In this document: positions 1 to 12,500 of the stretch, in pieces
Layout of the letters: each line of letters starts with the position of its first letter
Numbering within the stretch: the first letter of the stretch is position 1
Assembly: GCA_001600615.1 (NCBI GenBank)
Contig: BCKK01000004.1
Span: 1,762,309 to 1,826,308, forward strand
Reading direction: 5' to 3'
Length of the DNA: 64,000 nt
Source: Dioszegia crocea
Taxonomy: Eukaryota; Basidiomycota; Tremellomycetes; Tremellales; Bulleribasidiaceae
Program-made: the position numbers and the translations under genes
The notes under the pieces: model-generated
What the model saw: the letters and a program-made list of their open reading frames with translations, nothing else
The model's database searches: none
What the model was told of the DNA's origin: nothing

Positions 1-79
1 CGGGAGCTCAACCTGCCAGTCAGCTTCTTGCTCGATAAGCGCGGGTAATACTCACGGTGTGGGAGTAGATGTCGGACAT
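1..79 (-). CDS. partial gene of unknown function, 5' end only
   Basis: An ATG at position 79 (minus) opens a reading frame starting MSDIYSHT. It is followed by a good donor (GTGAGT) and, about 45 nt on, a CTGAC branch-like site and CAG acceptor, after which the frame continues (VELP) off the window edge. The start is supported by a TATA-like element about 45 bp upstream. The gene is divergent to CMC4. Too little protein is present to recognise a family; the start and intron are inferences. Confidence 0.35.
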
Positions 80-122
80 ATTGGTTGAGAGGTTGAAGGG
101 CAGACTAAGTGAGATAGGCTGG

Positions 123-130
123 TTATATAG
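123..130 (-). promoter_or_regulatory. TATA-like element
   Basis: The minus strand reads CTATATAA about 45 bp upstream of the putative ATG at 79. It lies in the 260 bp shared upstream region between the partial left-edge gene and CMC4. Confidence 0.35.
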
Positions 131-339
131 CTTTTCAGTCGCAGGGTATAGTATGATGTCTAAGCAAAGCACGAGTGGGGACGCGATGGGCCGACTGACT
201 GTATTTCCGAAGGCGATATCGGCCGAGATCCGAAACATCTCGTAAGATAGCTGACGTCAGCGAGACCAGGACCAGCCTGGAGCCATATGAGTGACATCTT
301 GCTTGCTCACAGTGCTCTGTGCTGGGTAGATCAGAAGCA

Positions 340-620
340 ATGTCGACACCGCAGAATTGTCAAGCGGAAGGTGAGCGACTAATCGCAATTGGGCTGAATT
401 TCTAGCTTGCGCAATTCAGGACTGTCTCGGCAAGTATAATTACAACGAAGCCAAGTGTCAATCTTACGTTGCGGCACTGTATCGATGTTGCGATACGATG
501 TATAGGGATGCGGAGAAGCGGGGGGTGGCTGAGAAGGACGCAAAGAGTACTGCATGTCCGATTCGGAGTGTTGTGGAACGGCGGATAAAGCGGATGAAGG
601 AGGAAGAGGGGAAGGGGTAG
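340..620 (+). CDS. CMC4: Cmc4-type twin CX9C mitochondrial intermembrane-space protein
   Basis: Two exons: 340-370 (10 codons plus one base) and 406-620, joined across a 35 nt intron (GTGAGC to CTAG). The spliced protein is about 81 residues. It begins MSTPQNCQAEACAIQDCLGK and has the Cmc4 pattern: CxxEAC near the start, KYNYNEAKC, then LYRCCDTMY and an ACP motif. These cysteines form the helical hairpin of small CHCH proteins, which Mia40/Erv1 oxidise after import into the intermembrane space. Yeast Cmc4 is one of the cytochrome c oxidase-related twin-CX9C proteins, of undefined biochemical role. The first exon is too short for a plain ORF search. The basic C-terminal tail (RRIKRMKEEE) is typical. 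Convergent with the next gene. Confidence 0.88.
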
Positions 621-898
621 ATTGGTGGAGATGGATTCGTTCGCTGTGCCCATGGGCGTCTTAGCTTCCAGCGCCAGCAAGGGTTCGATGCCAGTATTGA
701 TCGCAGAGTCCAAGCTACGCCTACGTGAGCACAAGCACTGTATGCGTCGTGGCGAATTGCTGACACTCAGCTTGTTGCCGGTCGCACTGTACAGACCAAA
801 TACAACGTAATACATTCTAAATGAAGGTTGGGGCCCATACGGTCGTACGGGTAGCCCAAATGCTGTCTATGTGTAGTGAAACTCATCTATGTCTAAAA

Positions 899-3109
899 TC
901 ACCAATCCTCTGCCCACTCCCAGTCCGCAGGAATCACCGTCGTCCGTGGATCAGGGACGAATCGAGCGACACCTTCTCCCCATTCTAGCACTCGACGATA
1001 GGGCAAGATGCTCACTGATGGTCCATCAGCACCTTAGTCCTAAGACAGAGGATGTAGACTTACTTGTACTCGATGGAACACCCATAAAGACACTAGCTGA
1101 AGATAATATGACCGAGTCGAGGACAGTTGGGAACCTAAAGAATCAGCGACGAGCATCAGGATGCTAATGTGGACTCACCACCATCCTAACCTATCTCCCG
1201 TTCTGGCCTTCTTATGATCGACATAGATCCATCCCAGGTCCTTCAACTCTTTCCTGATTGATCATGAGCTTGTGTCACCATGGTTTGATGACGTAGACTT
1301 ACAGCCATTCCTCATCCTGCTCGTCAGTCGTAAAGACTATACGCCGAACGTCAAGGTCATGCTGCTCTTTCGTCTCATGGAGGAGTCGCCACGCTGAATG
1401 TGCCCAATGCCGTTGGGAAGCATTACGGTACTCGTCCGCGAAATCTGCCAGTCAGCCATGTATTCTCCGCATCCCGTAGCTTGAGACTCACCGGTTCTAC
1501 GAATGTGCACAGCCATATACTGAAACGTCAGCGAAGCACGCGAATCCCGGAAGAATTATGCTCACGGGAGGAACCTTGCGCCCAGCTTCGATGCCCATCA
1601 AATTCCGCAAGAGATCATCCGCAAGTCTCACCAGCCCCGATTGGAACTTGAGATACTTCCCAACTTCTTCCCACGCCCCAACACCGTTCCGCCAATCGTC
1701 ACGGACGTCTTCGGTCTCAGGGTGTAAGTGGGGGAAGTACATGCGGCTCAGACAGCCGAATGGGTCATCCGGCGACATTCGACTGGGTTCGCGACCGAGT
1801 GACTCGAGTCGCAGTACCGAATCTTCAGGTAGAACATCGCTGAGTTTGGAGTAAGAGGATATGGCATCCGCAGTGCGGGTAAGGGAGATTTCGAATATCT
1901 GATTCTGATCGCGTGGCTTGTCAACATAGGCGGATAGTGGGAGTGGGGTATGTTCCATCACTGCCCGTCAGCAAAGCTCCAACAGATTATCAATGGACAT
2001 ACCCATAGGCCATAAGGTCCCAATATGCCCACCCTGACTCTCCTGTACAGCAAGGAAAGTATTCCAGCATTGCAATCTATCAAACTCAGGTTGTTCCGCC
2101 TGGATGATATCGCCGGGTACAAGTGGTGTTTGGCCGTCTTCCTTGAACTGAGGATACTCGCCATCGTAGACTATGGATCGATGTCGATCGTCAATCGAGA
2201 TCCAGTCCTCGTCCCCTACTTTCAACTCCATCAGGTCTATGACTGGTACGTCGTATTGAGCGATAAAGTCGGTAAAGTCGAATATCTCCGAGACGCTGAC
2301 GAAGGACTCTTCGTGTTGCAGGTGATAGTGATCAGGGACGAATGGAGCGAGGATGGGGATGCGGTTCGTGCGGAGGGCGACTGCGATTACTGGATGTCAG
2401 CTCAGTACTGATTGAGCGGAGAAGCTGAATTGTTGAGAGCAGAGAGGGAGGATCGGGCTGGATGGAGTGAAAGAGAGGGAGGATAGGGCTGGAGCGACAA
2501 ACTTACGATTGGCAGTTTCAATGACCTGGTTATTGAATCTGCATATGTCAGCTTCCTTATTTTAAGGGAATACCATGCCGTCCTGACTCACCCAGCTTCG
2601 GGAAAGGTGGAAAGGTAGAGCTTCCCCTCTTTTAGATTACTCCGAACATGCGCCTTGGGACCCTGCTGCGACATCCCACCCCAGCTCGGTCGCTTATACC
2701 CCTTTGCCCGCTGCGTAGCAGACCAGCGCCAGCCATCTGCTCCGAACGTTTCGGCAACGTAAGACCAGAGATGTAGGCGAGGTCGGGGTTTGGGGTTGAG
2801 TTTAGATAAGGGCTGAGATTCCAGATGGGTTACGTCGAGCGCTCTTTTGGGGTCCAACTCCAAGTTGGGATACCCGTCATCGCGATATGATGAGAGGGAA
2901 AGATGAGGTAAAGGTCGATCGGTATAGAGATAAAGGGTGGAGAGGAGTAGAGTAGTAGTGACGACCAGCGAAAAGACCACTCTGAACCTCCGAGTAGAAG
3001 TGAAGTTTGCCTGTGAAGAGCGTCGTTGTAGAGATCGTGGGAGGGATGATTTCGACATGACAGCCGGCGAGTTCTCTTCCAAGTCACCCCCTTCTCCTGA
3101 AAACTCCAT
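899..3109 (-). CDS. type II membrane O-fucosyltransferase-like glycosyltransferase
   Basis: Start ATG at 3109. Residues about 40-60 form one membrane span (VVFSLVVTTTLLLSTLYLY) after a basic cytosolic tail, so a Golgi/ER type II topology is likely. Joining roughly nine exons gives PEAGFNNQVIETANLI, then LRTNRIPILAPFVPDHY, then VGKYLKFQSGLVRLAD and VPPYMAVHIRRTDF, ending in ADWEWAEDW and a TGA at 899-901. The GFNNQ motif, the R-x-P-x-xAPF-x-P-x-H segment and the H-x-RR-x-DF motif are those of GDP-fucose protein O-fucosyltransferase-like families common in fungi. The donor sugar and acceptor cannot be read from the sequence. All joins use GT-AG introns of 40-60 nt, and a CTGAC branch-like site precedes several acceptors. 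Exon boundaries were chosen by eye. Confidence 0.75.
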
Positions 3110-4268
3110 CAAGGAGGGTGTTTTTATAGATAGGCAGTACGCAGTACCGCTGAAGAAGAAAATACAGAAATGAAACAGGTCAAGTATGAAGCGAAGAGAT
3201 AGCAAGCTCAGCTCGCATGGTTAGGGCGATTGACCAGCCCCGCCCCGCACTCCCCCATATTCATTAGCAGAACAAGTTGATAAAAAGCGGCTAATGGTCC
3301 TATAATCTTTAGAAAGTCACTCTGAAACTCGCCCCTTTGGGCAATTATGCGAGTATGGTTTGAAGAGGCGTTTCACTTCATTCCTCCGCTTTCACGGTGA
3401 AAACGTCCGAATGCGGTAATTGTCGGGGGCGGCAATGACCTTATGACGCTGCCATGATGTGCGCGCATTGGGATTGTCTGTTATCATGCAATTACTCCTC
3501 GGAGTAGATATTATTCAGGAATGGAACTACAGGATAGGTGTGGAGCGTTAGGGGGGCGATAAGGCTGATAGGGACTGATCAGCGCTACCAGCTGTATTCT
3601 TCTGGTCTTGCGGCTACGCTCATTCGGATAATCTCTCGCTCTGCCCGACGAACCTATGTTGGGCCTGGCAATGATATGAGAGCGGATGAAATGAATGCCT
3701 AACTTAGCTGATAGTATCAGGTCAGGAGACAGTTAATCTGGCGGTCGACGAGTGCCTTGCCTCATATCACAGCTGATCATTAGGTATACACCAACAGATC
3801 GAGGAAGATCTTCATTCGAGTAACCGACAAGCGAATTATTGCCGCTGAGCATATCTGACAGCGCGCTCTGTATCAAAGTCGATCCCCTCTGCCCTCCTTC
3901 GCATAGGGAGCTCCGCCTTGTGCTCAGCATATTGAGGAGAGTATCGGCCTGTAAGCCAATACTGGGCGTCCAAGAGGTCATTGCTGCCATGCTGCTCGAG
4001 CTCTTGATGACGTTTGAGCCAGGGATCTAAGGTGTTGGCCCTTGGGGCCAGAAACCATCGCAGCGATGTCGAATGCCACAATTGACCAGCTCGGAGTGGG
4101 GAAAGTGGGGGATAAGAAACTTACTACTTTGGGCTGTCTCCAGGTTACGTATGAGGTGGCTTAAATGGGATCCATAAATAAAGCGAAGCCTACCCCTTCA
4201 CATTGCTTGCTGATCAGTAGTACATTTCTAGCCTACATACATCCAACACCTGTCCCGCCCTGCTCATC
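3110..4268. other. gene-poor interval with one unassigned open stretch
   Basis: This lies between the divergent starts of the glycosyltransferase and MLP1. The only notable open stretch is on the minus strand at about 3733-4081. After a possible CTTAG acceptor it reads a charged segment beginning PWLKRHQELEQHGSND. It has no clear start or upstream exons, and I do not call it a gene. A long 5' leader for MLP1 probably occupies the last 100 bp. Confidence 0.5.
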
Positions 4269-7200
4269 ATGTCAGAGCAACAGGCAGCGGACACTCCCGC
4301 ACCGGGAGCTGTACCAGAAGCTCCCCCTGTTCAGGCAGAAACGAACAATTCACCCGAGCAGAACGCGCCAACTACGTCCAACGACGCGGAAATGGGAACG
4401 ACTACAACGACAAAGGATGATACCGCTGCGATCCGCGCGCAGGTGGAGCGAGAGCATGCACTAGCCGATGCGCAGAAACGGCTGAAGGAGTTAGAGGGAG
4501 ATGTAGCGAAGGCCAAGTCCGAGAAGGCGGCGGTAGAGGGCGAGAGGGATTCAGCAGGTATGTTTAAAAGCCTTATGACCTTCTGTCTGTTTGGGTACTG
4601 CGCGAAGTAATCGATGGGAGGCTGGGATGGCGAGGAATAGAGAAGCTGATTTTGCCCTATAGTGCAAGCGACGAACCAACTCCGAACGCAATTATCTTCA
4701 TTACAATCTACCCATCACGAATCTACGTCCGAATTATCCGTCCTGCGAACGCGTATAGAAGTGAGTATTCTCTGCCAATCAGTTCTGTTTGGATGGCTGC
4801 TGATAGGTTAGATAATAGAGAGGGAAAAAAAGGAGCTTTTTGAGGAGACGGAGAGGTTACAGGAGCGCTCATCAAGGGGATCTCGTACGTTTGCAGCCCC
4901 GATGACTGGGGGTCCGCCAGATCCGTAGCTAATGGAAACAGAGGAGTTGTACACCCTCCGAACTCAGAAGAGCGAAGCTGCCCAAAAGATTGCTCATCTC
5001 GAAGTGGAAGTTTCGGAGCAGAGGATGGCTGCTGAATCCGCCAAGGTGAGTCATCGTGATTGACTTCAAGGTCGAGTATTACGAAGCAGACCCTGACTGT
5101 GCAGTTCAACGAGCAAAGAAGTATTCAGACGCTAGAGGCTGCTCGAACGGAAAACTTGCGGCTTGGCAAGACGTATACAGATCTCGAGGAGAGATTTGGC
5201 AAGTACCGCGCGGAAAAGGTGCGTCCGCCGCCATGATATTTCGTGACCAAGCTGATAATCAGCAATCACACCTCTCCTCTCTTCAGACCGAACACGACCT
5301 CCTCCTCGCCCGCGTCACCACCGCCGAATCCTCCTACCAGGCACTTCAGCGATCATACAATGATCAAGCGAACCGCCTCGCGTCGGCCTTTGCAGACATA
5401 AGCAACCTGACATCTTCCGCAGCTTCGCGCAAGGCTGCATCGCAATCCGAATCATACAGGTTGGCAGATGAGAATCGGGTTCTTGAACGCCGGGCTGAGG
5501 AAGCCCGATCGACCATCGCCGAGCGGGAAGCCGAGCTTGAGCGTTTGGTCAGCACGCACGATATTCAGACGAAGGACTGGGAGACTAAGTGGAAATCGGA
5601 GGAAAGGCGTCGGAGGGAGGCAGAGAAGCGGGCAGAAGAATTGAGGGCGGTGGTGGATCGGATCGCTTTGGCCAGTGGGGAAGGCACAGATTTGAGTCCT
5701 GCTGCGGCATTGGCTGGAGAGATGAGGGGAAGTGGGAAGAGCTATACCCAGTTCTTCACTGAGTATACTGTTCAGGAGGGACGGTTGAAGTCGGCCGAGA
5801 GTGAGATTGAGAGGTTGACGGAGTTGTTGGATGAGATCGGGAATGACATTGCCGAGAAGGTCAGTTGGGATTTGTGATGGGACGGGATTAATCGCACATC
5901 AAGGACATAGCTGACTGTGCAGAAACCTTTACTTGACGAACAAGCCGCAGAGCACGCAGCGGCTATCGACCGTGCCAACGCCTTGGCTTCGGAACTTTCA
6001 ACGGTAATGACCACTCGGGACGGTCTCGAGGAGATTGTAAGATCCATGAAGGCAGCGGCGAGCCACCACACCGAGGAGGTCTCGTCTCTACAGAGCACAG
6101 CCGATGACCTCTCCCGACAAGTCCAGAACCTCATTCGCCAACTCGCAATCCGGGACGACCCCTCCTTGGCCAATGTCGGCATCAACGGCGGGTCAGTCAA
6201 GGACACAGGCGACGTCATTACGGATCATCTACTCGAGTTCCGCTCCCTTCGCGGCTTACAGGAGAACAACCAGAAACTCCTCAGGCTTACTCGGGCACTT
6301 ATGGCTCGATTGGACCAGCGGGAGATCCGACGTGCGACTGCCGATGACGACGATGTCAATACTGGCGAAACGCTCGATCAGGCCACTGAGACAATTGAGA
6401 AGTTGCACAGGCAGCTATTGGATGCCAATAAGAAGATCAACGAGGCGACAAGGGAGCGCGACTTCTTCTCGAAGTTGCTTGCTAGGGGAGAGGGGCTTAA
6501 GTGGAATGGTGGTGCCGGTGGGGGTATGGGAGGTCCTTTAGATGATGAGGAACCCGCACCGCATCAGCAGACGATTGAGATGCTTCGGGGTGAGATTGAG
6601 GGGGTCAGGGTCAAGGCGGAGGAAGAGGTCAGGGGTTTGAAAGTCCAGCTTAGGAGTAAAGAGGAGGCGATGGGATCGGCCGAGATTGCGAAAGCTAGGG
6701 CTGAGGCCAAGGTGTCTATGCTTGAGGGTGAGTTTCAGAGTTTCATTTCGTGGTTCGAAGGGTAGAGGCTGATCGTTCAGAACAAACGAGGAGTCTGACC
6801 GATGCGAATAATCTGCAAAAGCAGCGAGGCGAGGGGCTGGAATCGCAGATCAGGCAAATCCAATCTTCAATCAGCTCGGCGCAGAATGAAGCTAGGATGG
6901 TGAGCTCCCAGACTCGTAGTCGCTTGTCAAAAAACTGACAAATCAGGCTTTGGAGCAGGTCGCACTTCGTCAAGCCGAGGCGGACAGGTTGAGGATGGAT
7001 GTCGCCATGGCACGAGCAGAGAAGGAGCAGTGGGCTGTGAGTTTTGCCTGGAGCCGATTTGAAAAGCACGGGCTGATTGTTATAGGGTACCGAAGCCCGT
7101 CTGCAATCTGACTTCCGCTCAGTTCAATCTGAACGAGCCAAACTACAGCAACTGATTGAGAACTATACCAATGTTTCGGCTGAGAGTGAGCGATCTCGAG

Positions 7201-9248
7201 GTGAAGAGAGGAAGAAGTTGGAGAAGCGGATTGATGAGTTGACGAGGGAAACGTCAGTCGGCATTACCGCTTCGGCTTTTGAGCATCAAAGCTGATCGTT
7301 TAGTACTGCGCTTCGTAGCCAAATCGACCAGACTCGCGAAGCTACGCGCGCGGCCGAGCAGAAGGTCGCAGCTGCCGATACCGCGCTTGAAGCTGCCGTC
7401 TCCTCAATCCGGAAAGAGAAAGAAGCTTCCGATGCACTGGCCACTTCGCGCCAGACTCAGATCGAGGAGCTCCAGGCAGACCTCGCCAAGACCAGGGAAG
7501 CCGAGGCGGCAAAGAATCGTATAGGTCTGAATTATCAGCGGCAGTGTCACACCGCCAGGGCGGAATTAAGCGCTGCTGCGGCCGCTTCGGCCGAGGCGCT
7601 CGCTGCTAAGGAAAAGGAAATTAGCGAGGTGAAGGGAAAATTGAACGAAGCGGAGAAGAGCGTTCAGGATGTTCGGTTCAAGATGGCCGATGTCGAAAGG
7701 CGCTTGGCGGATGTCACTCGTTCGGAGAGTTTGAAGGAGGGGACGGTGCAGAGATTGCAAGCTGAGTTGACGGCTGCGCGTGCTGCGAAGGGAGGTGCAG
7801 ACACGGCTGCTGTTGTAAGTTGAGCCCCTCCTTACATCTTTAGAACGTGCTAATCAGTCAGGATGCAATGAAAAGCGAGAGGGATACGCTACAGACTCGA
7901 GTGGCTGAGTTGGAGAAGGAAGTAGAGGCGGTCAAGGCGGAGATGCAGCAGAAGCAAGATGAATATGACAAGGTGAGTATCCGTTCTGCTAAGGCCTGCA
8001 GAGTTGGCTGACTTCCAAGCGTTACGAAGAGAACATCACCAGGGTCAACCGAGCCAACACTGGAATGCGGACTCGCATTGCCGACCTGCTAGCGGAGAAG
8101 AATGAGGCTTTGACAAGGGTCGCCAGTCTCGAGGAGAAACTCGCCGACGCTCAGATCGCCGCCGGCGGCTCGGGCAAGGTCGGTGAAGAGACGGGGTCGG
8201 GCGAAGGGACGGTCGACCAGACCAAAATCGACGAGGCTGTGAAAGCTGCCGTTGCGGCCAAAGAAGCCGAGCTTGAAGCGGCGATCGAAGCTGCTAAGCT
8301 ATCCGCAACTGCCACTCCTGTCGCTACAGGCGAGACACCTTCCGCCGACAATACAGCCGCTATCGAGGCTGCCGTGAAAGCCAAAGAGGCCGAACTCACA
8401 TCGACCATTGAATCTCGCATTAACGAAGCTATCGCCACTCAGAAATCGGAACTCGAGGCTGAGCAGGCCAAACTCAAAGCTGAGACGGAAGAGCTATTGG
8501 CCAAGATCAAAGCTCTTGAGCGACAGCACAAGACGGCGGAAATGACGCGTAAGACGCTCGAGAGGCAGAAGGAGGTTGCAGAGGCTAAGGTGAAGAGGCT
8601 TGAGGGTGGGGCAGCGGAGGGATCGTCGACCGCTGCTATGGAGGTCGCAGGTACGCCAGCTGCGTCCGGTGTGGCTCCTGCTGCTGCGGGCTTGGCGCCT
8701 GTTCCTACTGCGCCTGCTGGTCCGTCGATTCGGGGAACGGCTATGAGGGGTAGGGGAAGAGGTGCAGCGAGAGGAGCGGCACCGCCACGTAATAGCATTT
8801 TGGACAGTGAGTGATTTAGAGATTTGGAATGGTTTCTATACTAATCCTTCTAGATGTCAACGCAACTCTGAGTGCTGCAGCACCACCTCCCACTTCAGCG
8901 ACCACCGCTATAAAACGACCCGCACCGGAAGAAGGCGAGATTGCAGATGGAGCGGCAGCGGAGGGATCGACAAATACTGGTGCTGCCCCACACTCGGGAG
9001 ATGTCCTGGCTCAGCTGAGGAGTGGTGGTCTGGGTCCTCGTGGACGCACCATCAAGAGGCCAAGGGGTGCTGGGCCGGCACGGGGCGGTGGTATGGCTGG
9101 ACGAGAGGGGGCTGCTGGGACAACGGGAGAAAGTCAAGATGCAGGGGCAGGTGCTAGCACGGGTAATGAAGGATCTGCTTCGGCTCCATCTGGGGGTGAA
9201 GGTAACCCGGGCGCTGGTTCGGGAACAGGAGCGAGTGAGGGTTCATAG
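4269..9248 (+). CDS. MLP1: nuclear pore basket protein, TPR/Mlp1 family
   Basis: The ATG at 4269 opens an acidic, Ala/Thr/Pro-rich N-terminus, followed by more than 1,000 residues of nearly unbroken heptad coiled coil (Glu/Lys/Ala/Gln-rich). It is spread over more than ten exons split by short GT-AG introns. A conserved TPR-like segment, LQENNQKLLRLTRALMARLD, lies near the middle. The C-terminus is low-complexity and basic: Arg-Gly-rich (MRGRGRGAARGAAPP), then PAPEEGEIADG and a second RG/PRG tract before the stop. This layout (long coiled coil plus unstructured RG/FG-poor tail) is that of Tpr/Mlp1/Mlp2, which form nuclear basket filaments and act in mRNA retention and spindle-checkpoint anchoring. 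Length after splicing is about 1,400 residues, shorter than human TPR but usual for fungi. Confidence 0.82.
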
Positions 9249-9574
9249 GGCTTGTCTGGGCTTGTCAAATATGTATGCTACTGGACTAGTGTATTCTAGT
9301 GATAGACGTTATCGTAATATCGGAGAATCCCGCTAGTGGTCGATCTGGAACGAAGCTTTGGAATCTGGACCCTGAATTCTGTACATTTCACAGTCATCAA
9401 TACTTGAGGTATCTCTGCCTACATACTCCGCTCGTGTCTCACCCATCGCACCAAAAGAACAACGAAACATACGCATAGCCTGACTCGCAGCATTACGCGC
9501 AGGAATCACCACACTCAGCACTGGCCAAGTGCCTTCCTTTGAGGCTGAGGGCCGAGCCGCTCTCGACAGCCTTC
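9249..9574. other. intergenic region between MLP1 and the histidine kinase
   Basis: 326 bp between two genes on the same strand, holding the MLP1 3' UTR and the kinase promoter. I see no further gene. A TTG codon at 9539 is in frame with the kinase, but the first ATG is 9575. Confidence 0.5.
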
Positions 9575-12500
9575 ATGTCCTCCTCAGATTCCGAAAAGCC
9601 GCGCCATACGTCAAAGAGCGGAGGGAGTCATGGCTCGCGTGCGGACACTACTAGGAAAGACGGAGGAATGGGAGGCGGAGTGGATGCCAGTCAGGATACG
9701 GCGGTGAAAGTTGCGGACTTTGCGGAGGGTTCAATATCTGCCGCTGGGCGGAAGAGTGATCAAGCGGAAAAGAGCAAGGCGCGCACGCCCTCTCCGCCGA
9801 CGAGGATATCTACGCCGCATAGCAAGCAGTCTTGGGATGACTTCATCGATAAGTGAGTCCACATTTACCTTATGCGTTTTTGGGAGTCCGAGATGCGATA
9901 TTCGGCGGTGTGGATGTAGGCTCGTTCCGGGCCACTCCTAGATCGGAAGAGAGAACCCACATCCATGCGGTAGGCTCGTCGCAAGTTACTCCATGGTCGC
10001 AAGAAGGAACTTACGCAAGAGGGTTCTTTTCCCGACCCAGGTGCGGCTTGCGGTCGAGGCGTCAGCTTTCTGCCCTGTATCAACGTTTCCCCTAGTCTGA
10101 CTTGGGATTCGAGCCTGGTCTTGATGCGCCGGTGATTTCAAAGTGACCCAATGCTGATCTCAAAGGTACTCGACAGGCCAAGTGCATCAGTTCGACTTCT
10201 CCCTCGAAGACCGACGCGAATCCACGAAATCCGAAGAGACTGCCATTCCCAATGAACCCACGTCCAATCTCCACCCCATGTCGGCCCAACCCACATCATC
10301 ATCCATACTCTTAGGCCAAACGGCGTCCCCTCTGAATCTAAAAGATCACAAAGGCCGCTCGTCGAGAGATTCATCATCTTCACCTCCCAACTCATCAGAT
10401 GATGCGGAATTCAAAGATCAACATCGGATCACCTCCTCTTCCGGACAGGCGAATCAGGACCCGTCCATTCCCAACATGGTCGGCCACGATTCCGATCACG
10501 AGGCGAATGTCGGCCGACAAGAGAAGCAGCATGCGTCTGGCTCGCAGCCAGTGGGTCAGACCTTGACGCGGGAGCATATGGCTCAATTAGGAGTGGAGCA
10601 GAAGGAGGCGGCGGATGAGGCGGATACGGAAGGGTCACCACGGGGTGAGGATGATGATCGGCGAAGAGGCAAATCGCCACATCGGCCTAAGCGTGTCAAG
10701 TGGACGAGGCGGCCGATGGATGCAGAGCTGGGATCTGCACGCGCAGCTCATTCGATGGCGTCTTCTTCATCATCCGAGGACGGGAAACCCGGCTCATCCC
10801 ACGCCTCGAGGACGAGCCGAAAATCACGCCCACCTTTACCGACCAAGCGGTCTTATCGGACTGATCCGTCAAACTTGCGTCAAGGGGAAGTTACTTTTCC
10901 CGGCGCGATGTTGGCGGAAACAGGGTCGGGAACGTCGGGATCACAACCGGACATTAATTTTGATTATACCGAAGACCGTGATCGGGTCCGCGAGTTTTTC
11001 CACAAACACGGGTATATGCCTGCACCACGGCAAGCACCGGATGCCCTGCGACGTCGCCTTCGCGTGATACGACGGCTCGGGCTCGAGCACCCGGACGAGT
11101 TACATCGTACAACCTTAGACCGGTTTACTCGGCTAGCGGTGTCGATATTCAAAACGAAGCGGGCGCTGGTTTCGGTCATTGGTCGAGATAGGCAAATCTT
11201 TTTGTCGGAGATAGGGATGGGTGCCAAGTCCACCTCATTCGAAGACGCATTCTGCTGTCATACAATTATCGGGAACGGCGAGGCGTGCATGGTCGTTCCG
11301 GACGCCGCGAATGATTGGAGATTCTCGAAGAATCCCTTGGTCAAGGAGGGCTCGGGTATCATCCAGTTCTACGCCGGGGCGCCACTCAGAGTGGGCAAGG
11401 GGCCTAAATCTGCCATTATTGGGAGTATGTGTATCATCGACGAGAATCCCAGGCATGATTTTGATGATGAGGGCAAGAGGCTATTGCAGGATTTGGCCGA
11501 ATGTGCAGTGTCAGAAGTGAGTCCTTCTGCAACACGATCTTGGGCTGGTGCTGATCAAGTAGCTGGAACTGTTTTACAATCAGAAAGCGACCATAGAGGC
11601 TGCCAAATTGCATCAAAGTAAGTCATTGGTCCGGAATCCAGGCTGATCGTCAGTATCTGTCGACTTTCTCCGTCGCTCGCTGAAGCATCGACCTCGGGAG
11701 CGCGCAGGGCAATCTCGCCAAACAGCCACAACCGCTACCACCCAAACCGATACGACCGGCTCCACCAACTCGGGCAGCAATGGGAAGCGCAATTCCGGAG
11801 CCGATAGCAAACAGATGCAGGAGGACGTCGACATCTTTGACGAAGCCTGTCAAGAGATACGCCTCGCCCTGTCTGCCCATGCTGTGGCGATCGTCGATCT
11901 ATCCCAATTTCATCTCTTCTACCCTTCATATCAGACCTCCACCGCGGGTGGGTCACGTTCCGGTGGCGGATCACAATCTTACAGCGGTCGGTCGGCCGCC
12001 CAGTCCCAACAGCTCGGACAATCTTCGCGGTCATATAACGCTTCAAAGACCACTGGGGACGAGGAGGAAGAGGATCCATATCAGAAGGCGCCAGATGGTC
12101 GAGCTGCACGCAAAACATATGCGGTCGTAGATCCCATGTCGGCAGGTCGGACACCGCAGGTGCTGTTCGTACCGTCTGCCAGTACGACTACGGGCCGACT
12201 GTCCGATAACGTCGCCAAGGCAGATGCGGCAAATAACGTTAGTATGATCCTTCCATCATCGAACTGAACTAACCCCGACAGCTACCGATCTTGGGATACA
12301 GTTGTGACCAGGACAACTTTGCGTTTAATTTCAGTGCGACACCGGCCGGACGAAAGATCGTCTGCGACTTCATAGCGCGCAATGTCAAGGTAAGCTGGAC
12401 TTCGAGATTGAGGTCGTACCTGGGCTGACCAACAGGGCCGCACGGTGTGGTACAGCCGAGACGACAGTGAAGGCGTCGCGGAGAGTATCACCCACCTCAT

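Noticed and set aside
402..815. Long minus-strand frames over CMC4
   Set aside because: They are antisense to the spliced CMC4 gene, which has the twin-CX9C signature; the antisense frames have no recognisable protein.
8151..8798. Ala/Ser-rich minus-strand frames within MLP1
   Set aside because: Antisense of Ala/Glu-rich coiled coil gives long open frames by composition; the plus strand is clearly the coding strand.
9539..9574. Start of the histidine kinase at 9539
   Set aside because: The codon there is TTG; the first in-frame ATG is at 9575.
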